This document shows positions 53,987 through 63,406 of a stretch of DNA of 64,000 bases, piece by piece; the first letter of the stretch is position 1, and every line of letters begins with the position of its first letter. The DNA lies in assembly GCA_039815055.1 (NCBI GenBank), contig JBCCAA010000001.1, positions 1 through 64,000 of the forward strand. Direction: 5' to 3'. This DNA comes from UBA5336 sp039815055. Lineage in GTDB: Bacteria; Pseudomonadota; Alphaproteobacteria; Caulobacterales; Hyphomonadaceae. Both the position numbers and the translations under genes were made by a program. Below the pieces are notes generated by a model. That model saw only the letters and a list, made by a program, of their open reading frames with translations, did not search any database and was not told the DNA's origin.

Positions 53987-54177
53987 CTTGAGGCAAGTGG
54001 CCAGCAGTAAAAAGTCAGGTGGATCACAAAGTCTGTTTCAAAGCGCCGACTATCGTAAGTCGGTTGAGGATTTCTCACACGCATCACCCAGGACCTTTTG
54101 TTGAATCAGACTGACCCATTCAACGCGCCGCTGCGTAACTATCATTGAGAGATTTGTTCACCGAAAAGGAAAAAATG

Positions 54178-54798
54178 ATGACCAAGACACTTAAGCTGAG
54201 CTTTGCAGCGATCCTATTGGGCGCCACCGCTTTATCTGCTTGCGAAGCAGCAGACGAGGCACTTCCCGAAGCCGAAGAGCCTGCCGAGGTCACGGAGACC
54301 GTAGCCGGCACACCTCCGGCGGAAGAAATCGCAGAGGTAGTTGAGCCCACAGGCACGATCGTGGCCGTCGCCGTTGCAACGGAAGACTTGTCCACGCTCG
54401 TTGCTGCTGTCACGGCGGCTGAGCTGGTTGATACGCTCAGCAGCGAAGGCCCATTCACCGTATTCGCGCCACCAAACAGTGCCTTCGAGAAGCTGCCTGA
54501 AGGCACAGTCGCAAGCCTACTCGAGCCTGAGCAGAAGGACACCCTAACCGGCATTCTAACCTACCACGTGGTCTCCGGTGAGGTGATGGCTGCAGATCTG
54601 GTTGCTGCAATAGGAGCCGAAGAAGACGGCACCTTTGAAATCACTACCGTCAATGGTGATACGTTGACCGCGTCGATCGTCGATGGAGCGCCAATTCTGA
54701 CGGACGCTGCAGGAAACACATCGTCGATCATCGCAACAGACATTGATGCGTCGAACGGCGTTGTTCACTTGATCGACACTGTCGTTATGCCCGGCTAG
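54178..54798 (+). CDS. Fasciclin (FAS1) domain lipoprotein
   Basis: Envelope protein of about 206 residues. ATG 54178 is 7 bases after AAGGA; the adjacent ATG 54175 is equally possible. The leader LSFAAILLGATALSAC ends with a lipobox. A long acidic Glu/Ala/Pro linker (residues 22-60) leads to the FAS1 domain: EDLSTLVAAVTAAELVDTL, GPFTVFAPPNSAFEKLP, the H-box ILTYHVVSGEV, and ASNGVVHLIDTVVMP. FAS1 domains mediate adhesion. The very acidic composition suits a marine or saline habitat. A strong terminator follows. Confidence 0.9.
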   Translation: MTKTLKLSFAAILLGATALSACEAADEALPEAEEPAEVTETVAGTPPAEEIAEVVEPTGTIVAVAVATEDLSTLVAAVTAAELVDTLSSEGPFTVFAPPNSAFEKLPEGTVASLLEPEQKDTLTGILTYHVVSGEVMAADLVAAIGAEEDGTFEITTVNGDTLTASIVDGAPILTDAAGNTSSIIATDIDASNGVVHLIDTVVMPG

Positions 54799-54825
54799 CG
54801 TTTCGCCTCACAATACCGACAAGAG

Positions 54826-54858
54826 AAACCCTGGGCCCGTTGCCTGGGGTTTTTTTTT
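54826..54858 (+). terminator. Intrinsic terminator after the fasciclin gene
   Basis: Stem AAACCCTGGG / CCTGGGGTTT (10 bp including two G-T/G-U pairs), loop CCCGTTG, then an uninterrupted T-run. It stands 27 bases after the stop codon and faces the end of the convergent TonB receptor gene. Confidence 0.9.
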
Positions 54859-54908
54859 GTGGTTTCAGCGGTTGACGAGGAAGCAAACAGCACAAGCAAA
54901 CGAAAATT

Positions 54909-57191
54909 CTAAAACCGCTTTCTCAGTTCTATGCGCCATCCCAGTCCCACGGGATCGAGCAGGTCCTGTTGAAACAATAAAGGTGTCTCTCCACCGAGGT
55001 CGCGAACCTCGGTAGTGTTTTCGAGCGCATTGGCAACTCCGATCGTCAGCCGGGTCTCTTCCAGTATCGGTAAGACGTCGAGCAGATGATCGGCATAGTT
55101 GAATTCATAGGACAGGCTTAGCACGGCACGGAGTGTGTCGGAGAAATCCAATTTGCCCAATGCGGTGCGAAGTTCACCTCCGCTGTTGTACTGCAGACCC
55201 GTGTAGAATCCCCAGCCTTGGTTCCAGCGGTAGTAGCTGAAATCGACCAAATGCCTTGAGGGCGGCAGGAGCGTTTCGAAGGAGTCACCGCCTAGAAGGT
55301 CCAGCGTTGGCCCCCCTACGACAAGTTCAGCCTTGCTCTCTATCATCCAACGATGGACAAGCGAAAGCCTGGACGCGCCGGGCCGTCCGCCACGGCGGCG
55401 TCTTTGCTCCGCCGTTAGTGGCTTACTGGCGCGTTGCGCCTTGATCGGAATGGACCAGCTGAATAACGATTTCAGCATGGTCTCACGGGTTGATGCTGCA
55501 GAAATTGCTCGCCGGTCAAAGCTGACGATCGTACCGTCAGCGGCTCGCTCTACGCGCTCTGGAAAGGCCGCTTCAAAGCCGAGCGAAGGATGCGTGACCG
55601 TTCGAATGTCATTGGCTGTGTCGATTGAAATCAAATCCGCCCCGAAACTGAGATCACGCTCTTCCCAAGGCTTCCAAGCGAAGCCGAGCTTCAACGTGTC
55701 ACGTGTAGCGATGTCCAATTCTGGATTGCCGCCGCGGATGGTGGTTGCCAACACGGTTTCGTTGCTTAGCGAGTCGTAAACGGCCTGGTTGAAGACCGGC
55801 GACACCGCCGCGTTGAGCTGCGAGAGCGAAGGCGCAGTTTCTGCATTGTCAAAGGATAAGATGACATCCAGCCCTTCAAGCGGGGTGTACTTGGCAGAGA
55901 GCCCCCACTCGCTAAGCTGCCCGATGTCGGAAAGCTCCGATATCCGGCCCGTAGAGTTTAGCGACAACCAGCCTTCTGGAAGGGGTACTGGTTGGTTCAG
56001 TGTCACCTGCACATAGGCTTGGTCCCGGGAAAGTTCGCCTCCCAAACTCTGGCCCATGAATAAGCTGCTCGAGCGGTTGGTCTCGCCATTCAATCCGATC
56101 GCACCACTGAGTGTGGTGAACCGGTCAGCGACGTCCCAGAGCCTCAGACTACCATTGGCGTCCACACGCCAAATCTCATCGTCCGATGTAACGACAAGTG
56201 GATCGGAGGCACCCGAAACATCGATGTCGGTCGTTGAATGACGGTCTTCATAATTCGCGGTGACCGACCAGAGGTTCTTCCCAAGGCCGCTGTTGAACGA
56301 AAAGTCAGCCTCGAAGGACTGCGCCTCGATACGCTGGGCTAGCTGCTCGTCCAAAGCCCCCTGACCGGTGAGGCGTTCGGACTCCTGATCTTGCCATCTA
56401 ATCGAGATCGTTCCGATGGCCTCGGCTGGAAGCTCAAACGATCTCAAACCGTTGAGGGCAAAGCTCGTATTCTCTGGGAACAAACTGCGCGCGCTTTGGT
56501 CGAGCCCAGGTTCAAACGGCACGATCGTTCGCTCTGATTCCAGAAGCGGCGAACTCGTCGTGTAGTTCGCGCCTAAACTGGTGCGATCGCCTCCGTCAAT
56601 CACCACACGTGACAGGTCGATTGTATTGGAAAGTGTTCCCCCCGAACGCGGCGCTTGGGTTCTGGTGTTGAGCGGGATGATGTTGAGGTTGGGCTTCAAG
56701 ACAAAATTGATGACGCGTTGGTTCGCCTGGAACCCGTAGGCGAGCGAGGCTTCCTCTGGCAGGACCTCTACGCGCGCAAGGGCTTCTACAGGGTAGTTGT
56801 CGAGTTCGCGAAACCCGCTAACGCGCCGGCCATTGATGAGAACGACCGGCGGCTCGTCACGACTGCGTTTCCCGCTGGAGGTTTCAGCCTCAATCACCCT
56901 TAAAAGTTCGCCGATGGATGACACCCCATAGGCAGCAATATCGGATTCCGTGAGCACCAGCTCGGGTTCAAACTCCGATATCGATCCGCCTATAAAACTT
57001 GTCCCGTCGACCTCAATCTCTTGAAAGACCAGATCATCTGGGTCTGGGTCTAATGTATCGGTTTCGTTTGCTTCGGGGTTCGATTGAGCCGCAGCCTGGG
57101 GCGCAATGGCCAAAGCAGCTGAACAGAAAAGAATCGGCCAAACTGCCAGATCATCGAGCTTCGAGCGCAGTTGCGCGCTTTTCCGGACCAT
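54909..57191 (-). CDS. TonB-dependent receptor-like outer-membrane protein
   Basis: Protein of 760 residues. A signal peptide (ILFCSAALAIAPQAAAQ) precedes an acidic N-terminal segment. The plug-like domain follows (LVLTESDIAAYGVSSIGELLRVIEAE; VVLINGRRVSGFRELDNYPVEALARVEVLP; VINFVLKPN), then a barrel of alternating strands ending in KRF, a C-terminal aromatic typical of outer-membrane proteins. The ligand is unknown. It is translationally coupled (TGATG overlap) to a DUF2141 gene and divergent from a LytTR regulator. Confidence 0.87.
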   Translation of the reverse strand: MVRKSAQLRSKLDDLAVWPILFCSAALAIAPQAAAQSNPEANETDTLDPDPDDLVFQEIEVDGTSFIGGSISEFEPELVLTESDIAAYGVSSIGELLRVIEAETSSGKRSRDEPPVVLINGRRVSGFRELDNYPVEALARVEVLPEEASLAYGFQANQRVINFVLKPNLNIIPLNTRTQAPRSGGTLSNTIDLSRVVIDGGDRTSLGANYTTSSPLLESERTIVPFEPGLDQSARSLFPENTSFALNGLRSFELPAEAIGTISIRWQDQESERLTGQGALDEQLAQRIEAQSFEADFSFNSGLGKNLWSVTANYEDRHSTTDIDVSGASDPLVVTSDDEIWRVDANGSLRLWDVADRFTTLSGAIGLNGETNRSSSLFMGQSLGGELSRDQAYVQVTLNQPVPLPEGWLSLNSTGRISELSDIGQLSEWGLSAKYTPLEGLDVILSFDNAETAPSLSQLNAAVSPVFNQAVYDSLSNETVLATTIRGGNPELDIATRDTLKLGFAWKPWEERDLSFGADLISIDTANDIRTVTHPSLGFEAAFPERVERAADGTIVSFDRRAISAASTRETMLKSLFSWSIPIKAQRASKPLTAEQRRRRGGRPGASRLSLVHRWMIESKAELVVGGPTLDLLGGDSFETLLPPSRHLVDFSYYRWNQGWGFYTGLQYNSGGELRTALGKLDFSDTLRAVLSLSYEFNYADHLLDVLPILEETRLTIGVANALENTTEVRDLGGETPLLFQQDLLDPVGLGWRIELRKRF

Positions 57192-57682
57192 CAGCCGCCC
57201 GTCAGCTCAATGCTGATCATATGGGGGGCGTCGCTCCCAGGCCCGGTCAGGATAAACTTCATCTGATCAAAACTCGGGGGTCCGAAAAAGCCGCGGGCGT
57301 TTCCACTGTTGCCGGTCGGCTCGAAGGGTATGCCTCGCGTATCGAAGTCTAGGGCTCCGTTGTCATTGTCGTCGTGGAAGGCGCTGATCGCATAAATCCC
57401 AGACTCTACAGCGGGAAATGCCAAGGTGGCGCCATCGACTGCGTCGACACGGCCGTAGGATGTGCAGGGTTCTTCACCAAGCTTTGCATGCTCTTCCTCT
57501 GTGCAAAGGCTCGCCCAGATCATGCCGGTTTCAGACTTTACCCCCTTGAAGGTCACGCTCACGCTATGGGTGCCTGGCTCGATCACGGGGTCAGCGGACG
57601 AGCAACCCGCAGACAAGGTGACAGCCACCAGACCGAGTGCGACGGTTTTGGTCGCTAACTGAACTTGACGAAACCCAGACAT
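57191..57682 (-). CDS. DUF2141 lipoprotein
   Basis: Protein of 163 residues from ATG 57682, with AAGGAGA upstream; the longer frame to 57790 would cross the divergent promoter. The leader KTVALGLVAVTLSAGC has a lipobox. The DUF2141 fold is seen in HSVSVTFKGVKSETGMIWASLC, GIYAISAFHDDNDNGALDFDTRGIPFE (in parts) and GFFGPPSFDQMKFIL. Function unknown. Its stop overlaps the receptor start, so the two envelope proteins are probably made together, perhaps as a receptor and accessory lipoprotein. Confidence 0.88.
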   Translation of the reverse strand: MSGFRQVQLATKTVALGLVAVTLSAGCSSADPVIEPGTHSVSVTFKGVKSETGMIWASLCTEEEHAKLGEEPCTSYGRVDAVDGATLAFPAVESGIYAISAFHDDNDNGALDFDTRGIPFEPTGNSGNARGFFGPPSFDQMKFILTGPGSDAPHMISIELTGG

Positions 57683-57799
57683 ACAGTTCTCCTTTTCAAT
57701 GCCGGTCCATGGTGGTCTGGCCGAAAAATCGCAGCAGAACAGATACTTGGGGAAGCGAGTTTGGAAGAACGGCGCTCTGAATCTGATCAATGGTCATCA

Positions 57800-58588
57800 A
57801 TGACCGCTCGTATCGGACGAATGGTCGATATGCGTTTGCCCAGCGGGAGATCAGTAATGATCATGGCGCTTCCCATCGTCTTGGGCATTGGCGCTGGGTT
57901 GGTTGGGCCTTACGGAACATATGTCTACTCACCAATCGAGGCCCGGCTTATCTACTGGGTCTCGATTATGCTCTGCTCTTTCGGCTTGTGGGAGCTCATC
58001 CACAATATCGGCAACGCGGTTCTCCCGACATGGCCGCGAGACTGGTCTGGGATCATTATCGCCCTGCCTTTCTCGCTGTTAAACCCTTTGCTTCTCGTGG
58101 GCGTACATTCGGCCCTGAACGCTACGCTGGGGTCAAGGTTTCCTACGGGTTGGAGTCAGTTTGTTGTCTCGCATCTATTGCTTTCGATCCTCGTCATCTT
58201 GCCTACGATCGCCTTGTCTCGTCGGCTTTTGGATGATGCCAGCAGCGTCGGGGGCGGTGAAGCGATCGACTTCCTGACAGAGAAACTGCCGAAAGGTCTT
58301 CGCGGTTTCCGGCCGTTCGCGATCTCCGCCGAGGGCAATTATGTGCGCGTTTACACGCCCGCAGGCAGCGATCTTGTCTTATCGACATTTGAGGATGCGT
58401 TGCGAGCTGTCTCTGGCATTCCCGGCGTACAGACTCACCGCTCTTGGTGGGCCGCCGCAGCCGAGATGAAAAAGATCACGCGGTCCGGGTCGAGTTTTGA
58501 ACTGGAGCTGGAATCAGGACTGAAGGTTCCCGTTGGACGCAGACGGCGCTCAGCGATCCAATTGATCCTCGATCAGACGGAAAACTAA
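57800..58588 (+). CDS. Membrane-bound LytTR family transcriptional regulator
   Basis: Protein of 262 residues from ATG 57800. Four hydrophobic helices (MIMALPIVLGIGAGLVGPYGTYV; LIYWVSIMLCSFGLWELI; IIIALPFSLLNPLLLVGVH; FVVSHLLLSILVILPTIAL) are followed by a LytTR DNA-binding domain: FRPFAISAEGNYVRVYT, TFEDALRAVSGIPGVQTHRSWW and LELESGLKVPVGRRRR. It is a one-component membrane regulator. The gene is 117 bases from, and divergent to, the DUF2141-receptor operon, its most likely target. An in-frame TTG at 57761 is another possible start. Confidence 0.9.
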   Translation: MTARIGRMVDMRLPSGRSVMIMALPIVLGIGAGLVGPYGTYVYSPIEARLIYWVSIMLCSFGLWELIHNIGNAVLPTWPRDWSGIIIALPFSLLNPLLLVGVHSALNATLGSRFPTGWSQFVVSHLLLSILVILPTIALSRRLLDDASSVGGGEAIDFLTEKLPKGLRGFRPFAISAEGNYVRVYTPAGSDLVLSTFEDALRAVSGIPGVQTHRSWWAAAAEMKKITRSGSSFELELESGLKVPVGRRRRSAIQLILDQTEN

Positions 58589-58834
58589 CCTCAGTTGCGA
58601 ACGGTTCATGTTTGCGACGGCGTCGGAATTAAGATCGGAGTAACAACCGAGCGAGCCATCCGTCTTCGATTCTAAGCAGACCCAAGAAGGATACTCGGAG
58701 CGAGTGGCTTCGCAGGCTGAAAAGGGCCAACGTACGCCTGACGAGACGTTGCCGCCGACCGGCGCGAACTCGCCGAAATCTGCCGCTGAATAGTCGATGC
58801 TAAAGATCCTACTTGCTTGATTCCTGCCGTTCAC
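58550..58834 (-). CDS. Doubtful small ORF
   Basis: A GTG-started frame of 94 residues on the opposite strand that overlaps the LytTR gene end by 39 bases. Three Cys residues and several Trp/Tyr (WPFSACEATRSEYPSWVC, GSLGCYSDLN) hint at a secreted domain, but no signal peptide or ribosome site is seen. It may be a gene fragment or chance. Confidence 0.2.
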   Translation of the reverse strand: MNGRNQASRIFSIDYSAADFGEFAPVGGNVSSGVRWPFSACEATRSEYPSWVCLESKTDGSLGCYSDLNSDAVANMNRSQLRLVFRLIEDQLDR

Positions 58835-58913
58835 TTCAGAGTTTCTCGTGTTTTGAGAAATTCATTGAGCGCGTAGGTGTCGACCCGATCGATAGAACCC
58901 CGAGCATTCGTTT

Positions 58914-59183
58914 TTAACCCATTCCCCCGACCTCATAAATGGGTCGAATTCTACAAACTTTGGTCGGAAACTCCTCAAGATGCTGATTGATTTCGGCGCG
59001 AACCTCATTTCGATTTGAGAATTGTCCTGATCGCCAAGACCCGTAATTATGTACGGATTGTTCAGGAACGTTGGGCTCTTCATGGGGAGGAAAGTAGCAA
59101 AATCCTGAGTATCCGGAATTTGTCGCGCACCCCTGAATACAAAGGATACCAAAAAGAACTAGCCTGTTTGTTAGTCGCCTCAT
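58914..59183 (-). CDS. Small putative lipoprotein
   Basis: Frame of 89 residues starting at ATG 59183. The first 18 residues form a lipoprotein signal: RRLTNRLVLFGILCIQGC. The remaining protein is small and hydrophilic with two further Cys residues (FCYFPP; KVCRIRP), which could pair. A frame of similar length exists on the plus strand, but only this one has a recognisable export signal. Unknown function; solitary gene. Confidence 0.45.
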   Translation of the reverse strand: MRRLTNRLVLFGILCIQGCATNSGYSGFCYFPPHEEPNVPEQSVHNYGSWRSGQFSNRNEVRAEINQHLEEFPTKVCRIRPIYEVGGMG

Positions 59184-59331
59184 TCGTAACTTTACCTTTG
59201 TTCTATCGTTTTGCAATTTTGCAGCTATTAGGAGCTCAAACTCGCCGAGAACAGTCATTGGAAGTTGCGTCGTATATGGCAGATAAGGGCCAGGATGGCG
59301 ACGAGAGAAAACCTGCAGTCCCGAAAACTCT

Positions 59332-59787
59332 CTAACCTTCAGTGGAGATCGCGGTTTGGAATTTTACGCGTCGATACACAACATTCGTTGTGGTGCGTGC
59401 AATCGAAGCGTTGGTCAGAATTCGCTCGTTGACCCATTCGTCATACGCAGCCATGTGCGGGAAATGCCCGATAAGTATAAAGTCTTCATCGCCGGTGACT
59501 GTGTAGCACTGTGCAATCTGTGGTGTTGAGGCAATCTCGGCCTTGAACGCATCGTAGGTTGAATGCCCCTCTTTCTCAAAACGGACCGAGATGATGACGG
59601 TGATCCCGAGTTTGTCCGGATCCACCAGGCTGACGTCACCGATAATGTAGCCGGTGTCACGTAATCGTTTAACTCGGCGGCGTACCGCGGGTTCGGAGAG
59701 GCTGACCTTCTCGCCAATCGCCATCATCGACTGGCGATTATCGTCCTGAAGCTCTCGGAGTATCCGCCGATCAAACTCATCAATCAT
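59332..59787 (-). CDS. Lrp/AsnC family transcriptional regulator
   Basis: Protein of 151 residues. The N-terminal HTH is standard: DEFDRRILRELQDDNRQSMMAIGEKVSLSEPAVRRRVKRLRDTGYI by parts; the C-terminal RAM (ligand/oligomerisation) domain has AQCYTVTGDEDFILIGHF and a final strand. Many such genes regulate a divergent transporter or metabolic gene. Here the divergent neighbour (PD40 protein) is 153 bases away, so it is a candidate target. Confidence 0.92.
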   Translation of the reverse strand: MIDEFDRRILRELQDDNRQSMMAIGEKVSLSEPAVRRRVKRLRDTGYIIGDVSLVDPDKLGITVIISVRFEKEGHSTYDAFKAEIASTPQIAQCYTVTGDEDFILIGHFPHMAAYDEWVNERILTNASIARTTTNVVYRRVKFQTAISTEG

Positions 59788-59940
59788 GAAGCTTTATCCC
59801 AAATTCGTCGCAGAGGAACGATATCCGATCATAATTCGTCAGTCAGCAACGGTTTTTGATCGGATGAGGTCAGGAAGCCGGACTAGCTTTGTTTCTGTCC
59901 AACACCGCTGTCGCGCCAAAAACACAAACGGAGCCGCCTC

Positions 59941-60903
59941 ATGCATTACCCAAGACACTGCCTTGCCGCGAGCATCTCATCGGTGCTTTTCCTTTCCGGA
60001 GTGGCCTTTTCTGAAACCCCAGCCACCCATGCCTTTTATCCTGACGACCTGGAAGCCGACGGCCGCATCACACTCACGCCAGGGTTCTCCCCAGATGGTC
60101 AGACTATGTATTTTGCCCAGTCAGAATGCGCACCAATCTGGGAGTGCCCACAGCGCCTTAAGGCATCCGTCCGCACAGACAGCGGATGGACCATACCAGA
60201 ACGAGTGCCTCTACCTATCGACTCTCGTGTTGACTACCCAAGTGTAACACCGGACGGAACAACGCTTCTCTTTTCGTGGATGGTCACGCATCCCGAAAAC
60301 CAATCTTCGGACTCAGAAGGGAACTTTGACCTTTGGAGACTGGACCTGACAGATCCGGAAGCCGAGCCGCAGCCACTACGAGGGCCTGACCTCAATCGCG
60401 TGCGCGCGGGGCATGTTAAGACACTCAGGTTCGTGAACAATGAAACCGCACCTATTCAGACCGAGGCCGGTGATCTCTACTTCTGGGGTGAACGTCTCGA
60501 CGGCTTAGGTGACCGCGATGTTTACGTGGCGCGTGCGACGCCTTCGGGAGGTTTCCAGGAGCCTGAACTTTTGCCCGCGCCGATCAATTCAAGCAGCGCA
60601 GATGATGGCGCATGGGTTTCGCCCGACGGTCTGACCATGCTTGTTACCTATTCAGATCGGGGCGGTTGCGGCGGCAGCGACATCTTCATTTCGCGATTGC
60701 TCAATGGCGTGTGGTCTGAGCCAAGCAACTTAGGTTGCCACATCAATTCCGCCTATTCAGAGTTTGCAGCGGCGGTTGTGCCTGGAACAAATCAGATCGT
60801 TTTTCCTTCAGACCGCCCGCAACCCGGGACATCGGCCGGAACCATTCAGCTATGGACCGCAGAAGTGCCCGACTTGGTTATCCCCGCGCCTGCTGTCGAA
60901 TGA
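59941..60903 (+). CDS. Secreted PD40/TolB-like beta-propeller protein
   Basis: Protein of 320 residues with a signal peptide (LAASISSVLFLSGVAFS). Repeated WD40-like PD40 blades: GFSPDGQTMYFAQ, SVTPDGTTLLFSW, TEAGDLYFWGERLDG, WVSPDGLTMLVTYSDRGG and TNQIVFPSDRP. It probably folds as a propeller for periplasmic or extracellular binding. Two Cys-bearing loops (ECAPIWECPQ; GGCGGSD) may be disulfide-linked. Substrate or partner unknown. Divergent from an Lrp-type regulator. Confidence 0.85.
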   Translation: MHYPRHCLAASISSVLFLSGVAFSETPATHAFYPDDLEADGRITLTPGFSPDGQTMYFAQSECAPIWECPQRLKASVRTDSGWTIPERVPLPIDSRVDYPSVTPDGTTLLFSWMVTHPENQSSDSEGNFDLWRLDLTDPEAEPQPLRGPDLNRVRAGHVKTLRFVNNETAPIQTEAGDLYFWGERLDGLGDRDVYVARATPSGGFQEPELLPAPINSSSADDGAWVSPDGLTMLVTYSDRGGCGGSDIFISRLLNGVWSEPSNLGCHINSAYSEFAAAVVPGTNQIVFPSDRPQPGTSAGTIQLWTAEVPDLVIPAPAVE

Positions 60904-61272
60904 CTTGTTTGGCGATGCACAAAGACATTCACCTACTGCGGGATAGTGACAGTTAAGGGCCAATCCCGTTTGCCGAGGGCAACAACTCCTTATGTCTGTT
61001 TCTGCGCCCATTCAAGCAAACCGCGTTGGATGATCGGACTGGTGCAGGTTTGCCGATTCTCGCCAAGGCGGTGGGGAAAGTAGTGGGACGGAATCGCTGA
61101 TTCCGTCTGAGTCACTGAATTCGCGTGAGCGTTCGGAGCCTTACTGCTCGTCCGAACACTGCCCCTCCTTACAATTTGGCCAATCTCGATTTCGCGCCTA
61201 ACTGTGGAACTTGGAATGCCGAGGCCATTTTGAGTTGATTGAGAACTAACAAAGGGCAAGAGAGGTTTTCTG
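60904..61272. other. Non-coding stretch before the second TonB receptor
   Basis: About 370 bases without a believable gene. GACGGAAT-CGCTG-ATTCCGTC (61087-61107) is a perfect 8-bp hairpin with no T-run after it, perhaps an operator. Presumed to hold the promoter of the downstream receptor; no clear -35/-10 pair recognised. AGAGG at 61261-61265 is the ribosome site of the next gene. Confidence 0.4.
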
Positions 61273-63357
61273 ATGTTGTGTTTTGGGCTGGGCTGTTTGA
61301 TGGACCGCCGCATACGGTTGGCAGCAGTTTCAAGTGCTTGTTTGATAATGGCGCCTCTGGTCTCCGCTGAGCCGGTCCAAGTCTGTGAAAATGGCAGTTG
61401 TGAACTGACATATCAGACCAGCTTTTTCGATCGTTATGCGCCGGTGACCGCGCTCGATATGGTGCGCAATCTTCCAGGTTTTTCACTTCAAGACGGCGAT
61501 CAAAACACGCGGGGTTTTGGAGGGGCGGCGGGCAACATCCTCGTGAATGGGGAGCGGATTTCGTCCAAAACAGAGCAGCCGTCAGATATCTTGTCGCGAA
61601 TTCCAGCAGCCGAGGTTGAAAGGATTATCTTGATCCGCGGACAAGCCGGCGGTGTAGACTTGGCTGGTCAAACCGTGATTGCCAATATCGTTCGCAAGTC
61701 GGCAGGGCGTAGTGGCACCTGGTCAGCTGGTGTTGGCCTGACCCAACCGGACACCGTTTATCGCCCACGTGGAGAAGTGAGCTATTCGGGATCTGCCGGT
61801 CCGCTTCAGTTTACGGCCAGCGCAGAGCTGAGCGAGTTCCAGGGGCTGGTCGAATTTGATGAGCGGGTCTTTTCAGCAGTAGGCGCTCAGACAGAACGAC
61901 GAGATGAGGTCTTTGATGAAATTGGGTACTTCTACGTCGGCGCTCTAACAACGAGCTTGGACCTTGGACAAACCGATATCGGGTTCAACGTGGCCTACGA
62001 ATACTTCGATGAGGCGGGTGGGGAGACGTCCATTCGAACACCTACGGGTGAGTTGCCTTTCACCTTGTTCCAAGGCGATACGGATGAAGGTGAGGACATC
62101 GAGGTTGGCTTCGATATCGAACGAGGGTTTGGCGAAGACCTTTCAGTCAAGCTGATCGCTCTTCATCGAAATGATGATTTTCAAGAAGCAGGGACCCTCG
62201 TGCGCGTTGGCACGCCAGAGGGAGATATAACTGATATCGAAACGCTTTTCGACAGTGTCGAAACAGAGCAGATTTTACGGCTTGAAGCTGACTACTCTGG
62301 ATGGGAGGGGCATGTCATAGAGTTGTCAGTGGAAGGCGCGCTGAATGAACTCGATAGCGATTTCGCCCTGTTTGAGGTTGAGAACGGGGTTTTGACCCGA
62401 CAGGTCGTCCCTGGCGCCCAGACCAATGTTGAAGAAGAACGCATCGAAGTTCGATTGTCTGACACGTTTCAGATTCAAGGTGTATCGATTGAAGCCGCTC
62501 TTGGTGGAGAGAGTTCGATCATCTTGCAATCTGGTGGCTTCGAAGCGGAGCGCGATTTCTTTTTCTGGAAGCCGAGCGTGACACTTTCCTATGCCCCCAA
62601 TGAGCGTACGCAATGGCGTGCCCGAGCGCTTCGTGAGGTGGGCCAACTCGACTTCTTTGATTTTGTGAGCGGGGTTAATCTAGGCGATGATCAACTCGCC
62701 CTGGGCAATCCGGATCTCTCTCCCGAAACAACGATTACCGTAAATGCCACCTATGAACACCGCTTTGGTGAGATCGGCGTTTTGAGCGTCACGGGTTTCC
62801 ATGACTGGATTGAGGACGTTGAAGACGTTTTGCCTTTGCAAGGCGGGCTGGAGGTTCCAGGCAATATTGGTTCGGGTTCGCGGGCCGGTTTTCGAGGAGA
62901 AGCAACCATTCCACTTGATCAGTGGGGCATTGTCGGCGGGCGCCTGGATCTTGACGCAGAATGGCAGACGTCGAGCGTGACCGACCCTCTCACGGGTGAG
63001 GACCGGGAGCTTTCTAACGAACGCGAATGGGAGGCGCGGGCCGAATTTCGCCAGGACCTCACGCAGCAAAACTTCGCTTGGGGTATGACCTTCTTCGCCT
63101 TCCCTGATTTTCCGCGATTTGGTCTCGATGAACTGGAAGACCGCGGCGGCAGGGCAGATCTGGATGCCTTTATCGAAACCCGGGCGTTGTCTGGTCTAAG
63201 GATCAGACTGAGTGTGGACAATATTTTTCGTCAAGGAGATCAGCGAGACCGCCGGGTCTTCGATGGCCGCCGGGATCAATCACCGCTACTGTTTCGAGAA
63301 CTCCGCGATGAAGCGCGTTCGCGTCCGGTAACACTGACTGTGTCTGGCGTATTCTAG
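61273..63357 (+). CDS. TonB-dependent receptor
   Basis: Outer-membrane receptor of 694 residues. The start ATG 61273 has AGAGG 7 bases upstream; ATG 61300 would leave a tidier signal peptide (MDRRIRLAAVSSACLIMAPLVSA). The plug domain is clear: VTALDMVRNLPGFSLQ, GAAGNILVNGERISSKTE, IPAAEVERIILIRGQ and QTVIANIVRK. Strands of the 22-stranded barrel follow, e.g. LALGNPDLSPETTITVNATYEH and the terminal VTLTVSGVF ending in Phe. Ligand unknown. No regulator is adjacent. Confidence 0.9.
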   Translation: MLCFGLGCLMDRRIRLAAVSSACLIMAPLVSAEPVQVCENGSCELTYQTSFFDRYAPVTALDMVRNLPGFSLQDGDQNTRGFGGAAGNILVNGERISSKTEQPSDILSRIPAAEVERIILIRGQAGGVDLAGQTVIANIVRKSAGRSGTWSAGVGLTQPDTVYRPRGEVSYSGSAGPLQFTASAELSEFQGLVEFDERVFSAVGAQTERRDEVFDEIGYFYVGALTTSLDLGQTDIGFNVAYEYFDEAGGETSIRTPTGELPFTLFQGDTDEGEDIEVGFDIERGFGEDLSVKLIALHRNDDFQEAGTLVRVGTPEGDITDIETLFDSVETEQILRLEADYSGWEGHVIELSVEGALNELDSDFALFEVENGVLTRQVVPGAQTNVEEERIEVRLSDTFQIQGVSIEAALGGESSIILQSGGFEAERDFFFWKPSVTLSYAPNERTQWRARALREVGQLDFFDFVSGVNLGDDQLALGNPDLSPETTITVNATYEHRFGEIGVLSVTGFHDWIEDVEDVLPLQGGLEVPGNIGSGSRAGFRGEATIPLDQWGIVGGRLDLDAEWQTSSVTDPLTGEDRELSNEREWEARAEFRQDLTQQNFAWGMTFFAFPDFPRFGLDELEDRGGRADLDAFIETRALSGLRIRLSVDNIFRQGDQRDRRVFDGRRDQSPLLFRELRDEARSRPVTLTVSGVF

Positions 63358-63406
63358 TTTTGGCTGGTTCAGCGTTTTGCCGCTGATAGCATTGTTCATC
63401 AGTGAT

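Noticed and set aside
59015..59335. 106-codon plus-strand frame
   Set aside because: Overlaps antisense a frame with a clear lipoprotein signal and extends to the end of the Lrp gene; no supporting feature.
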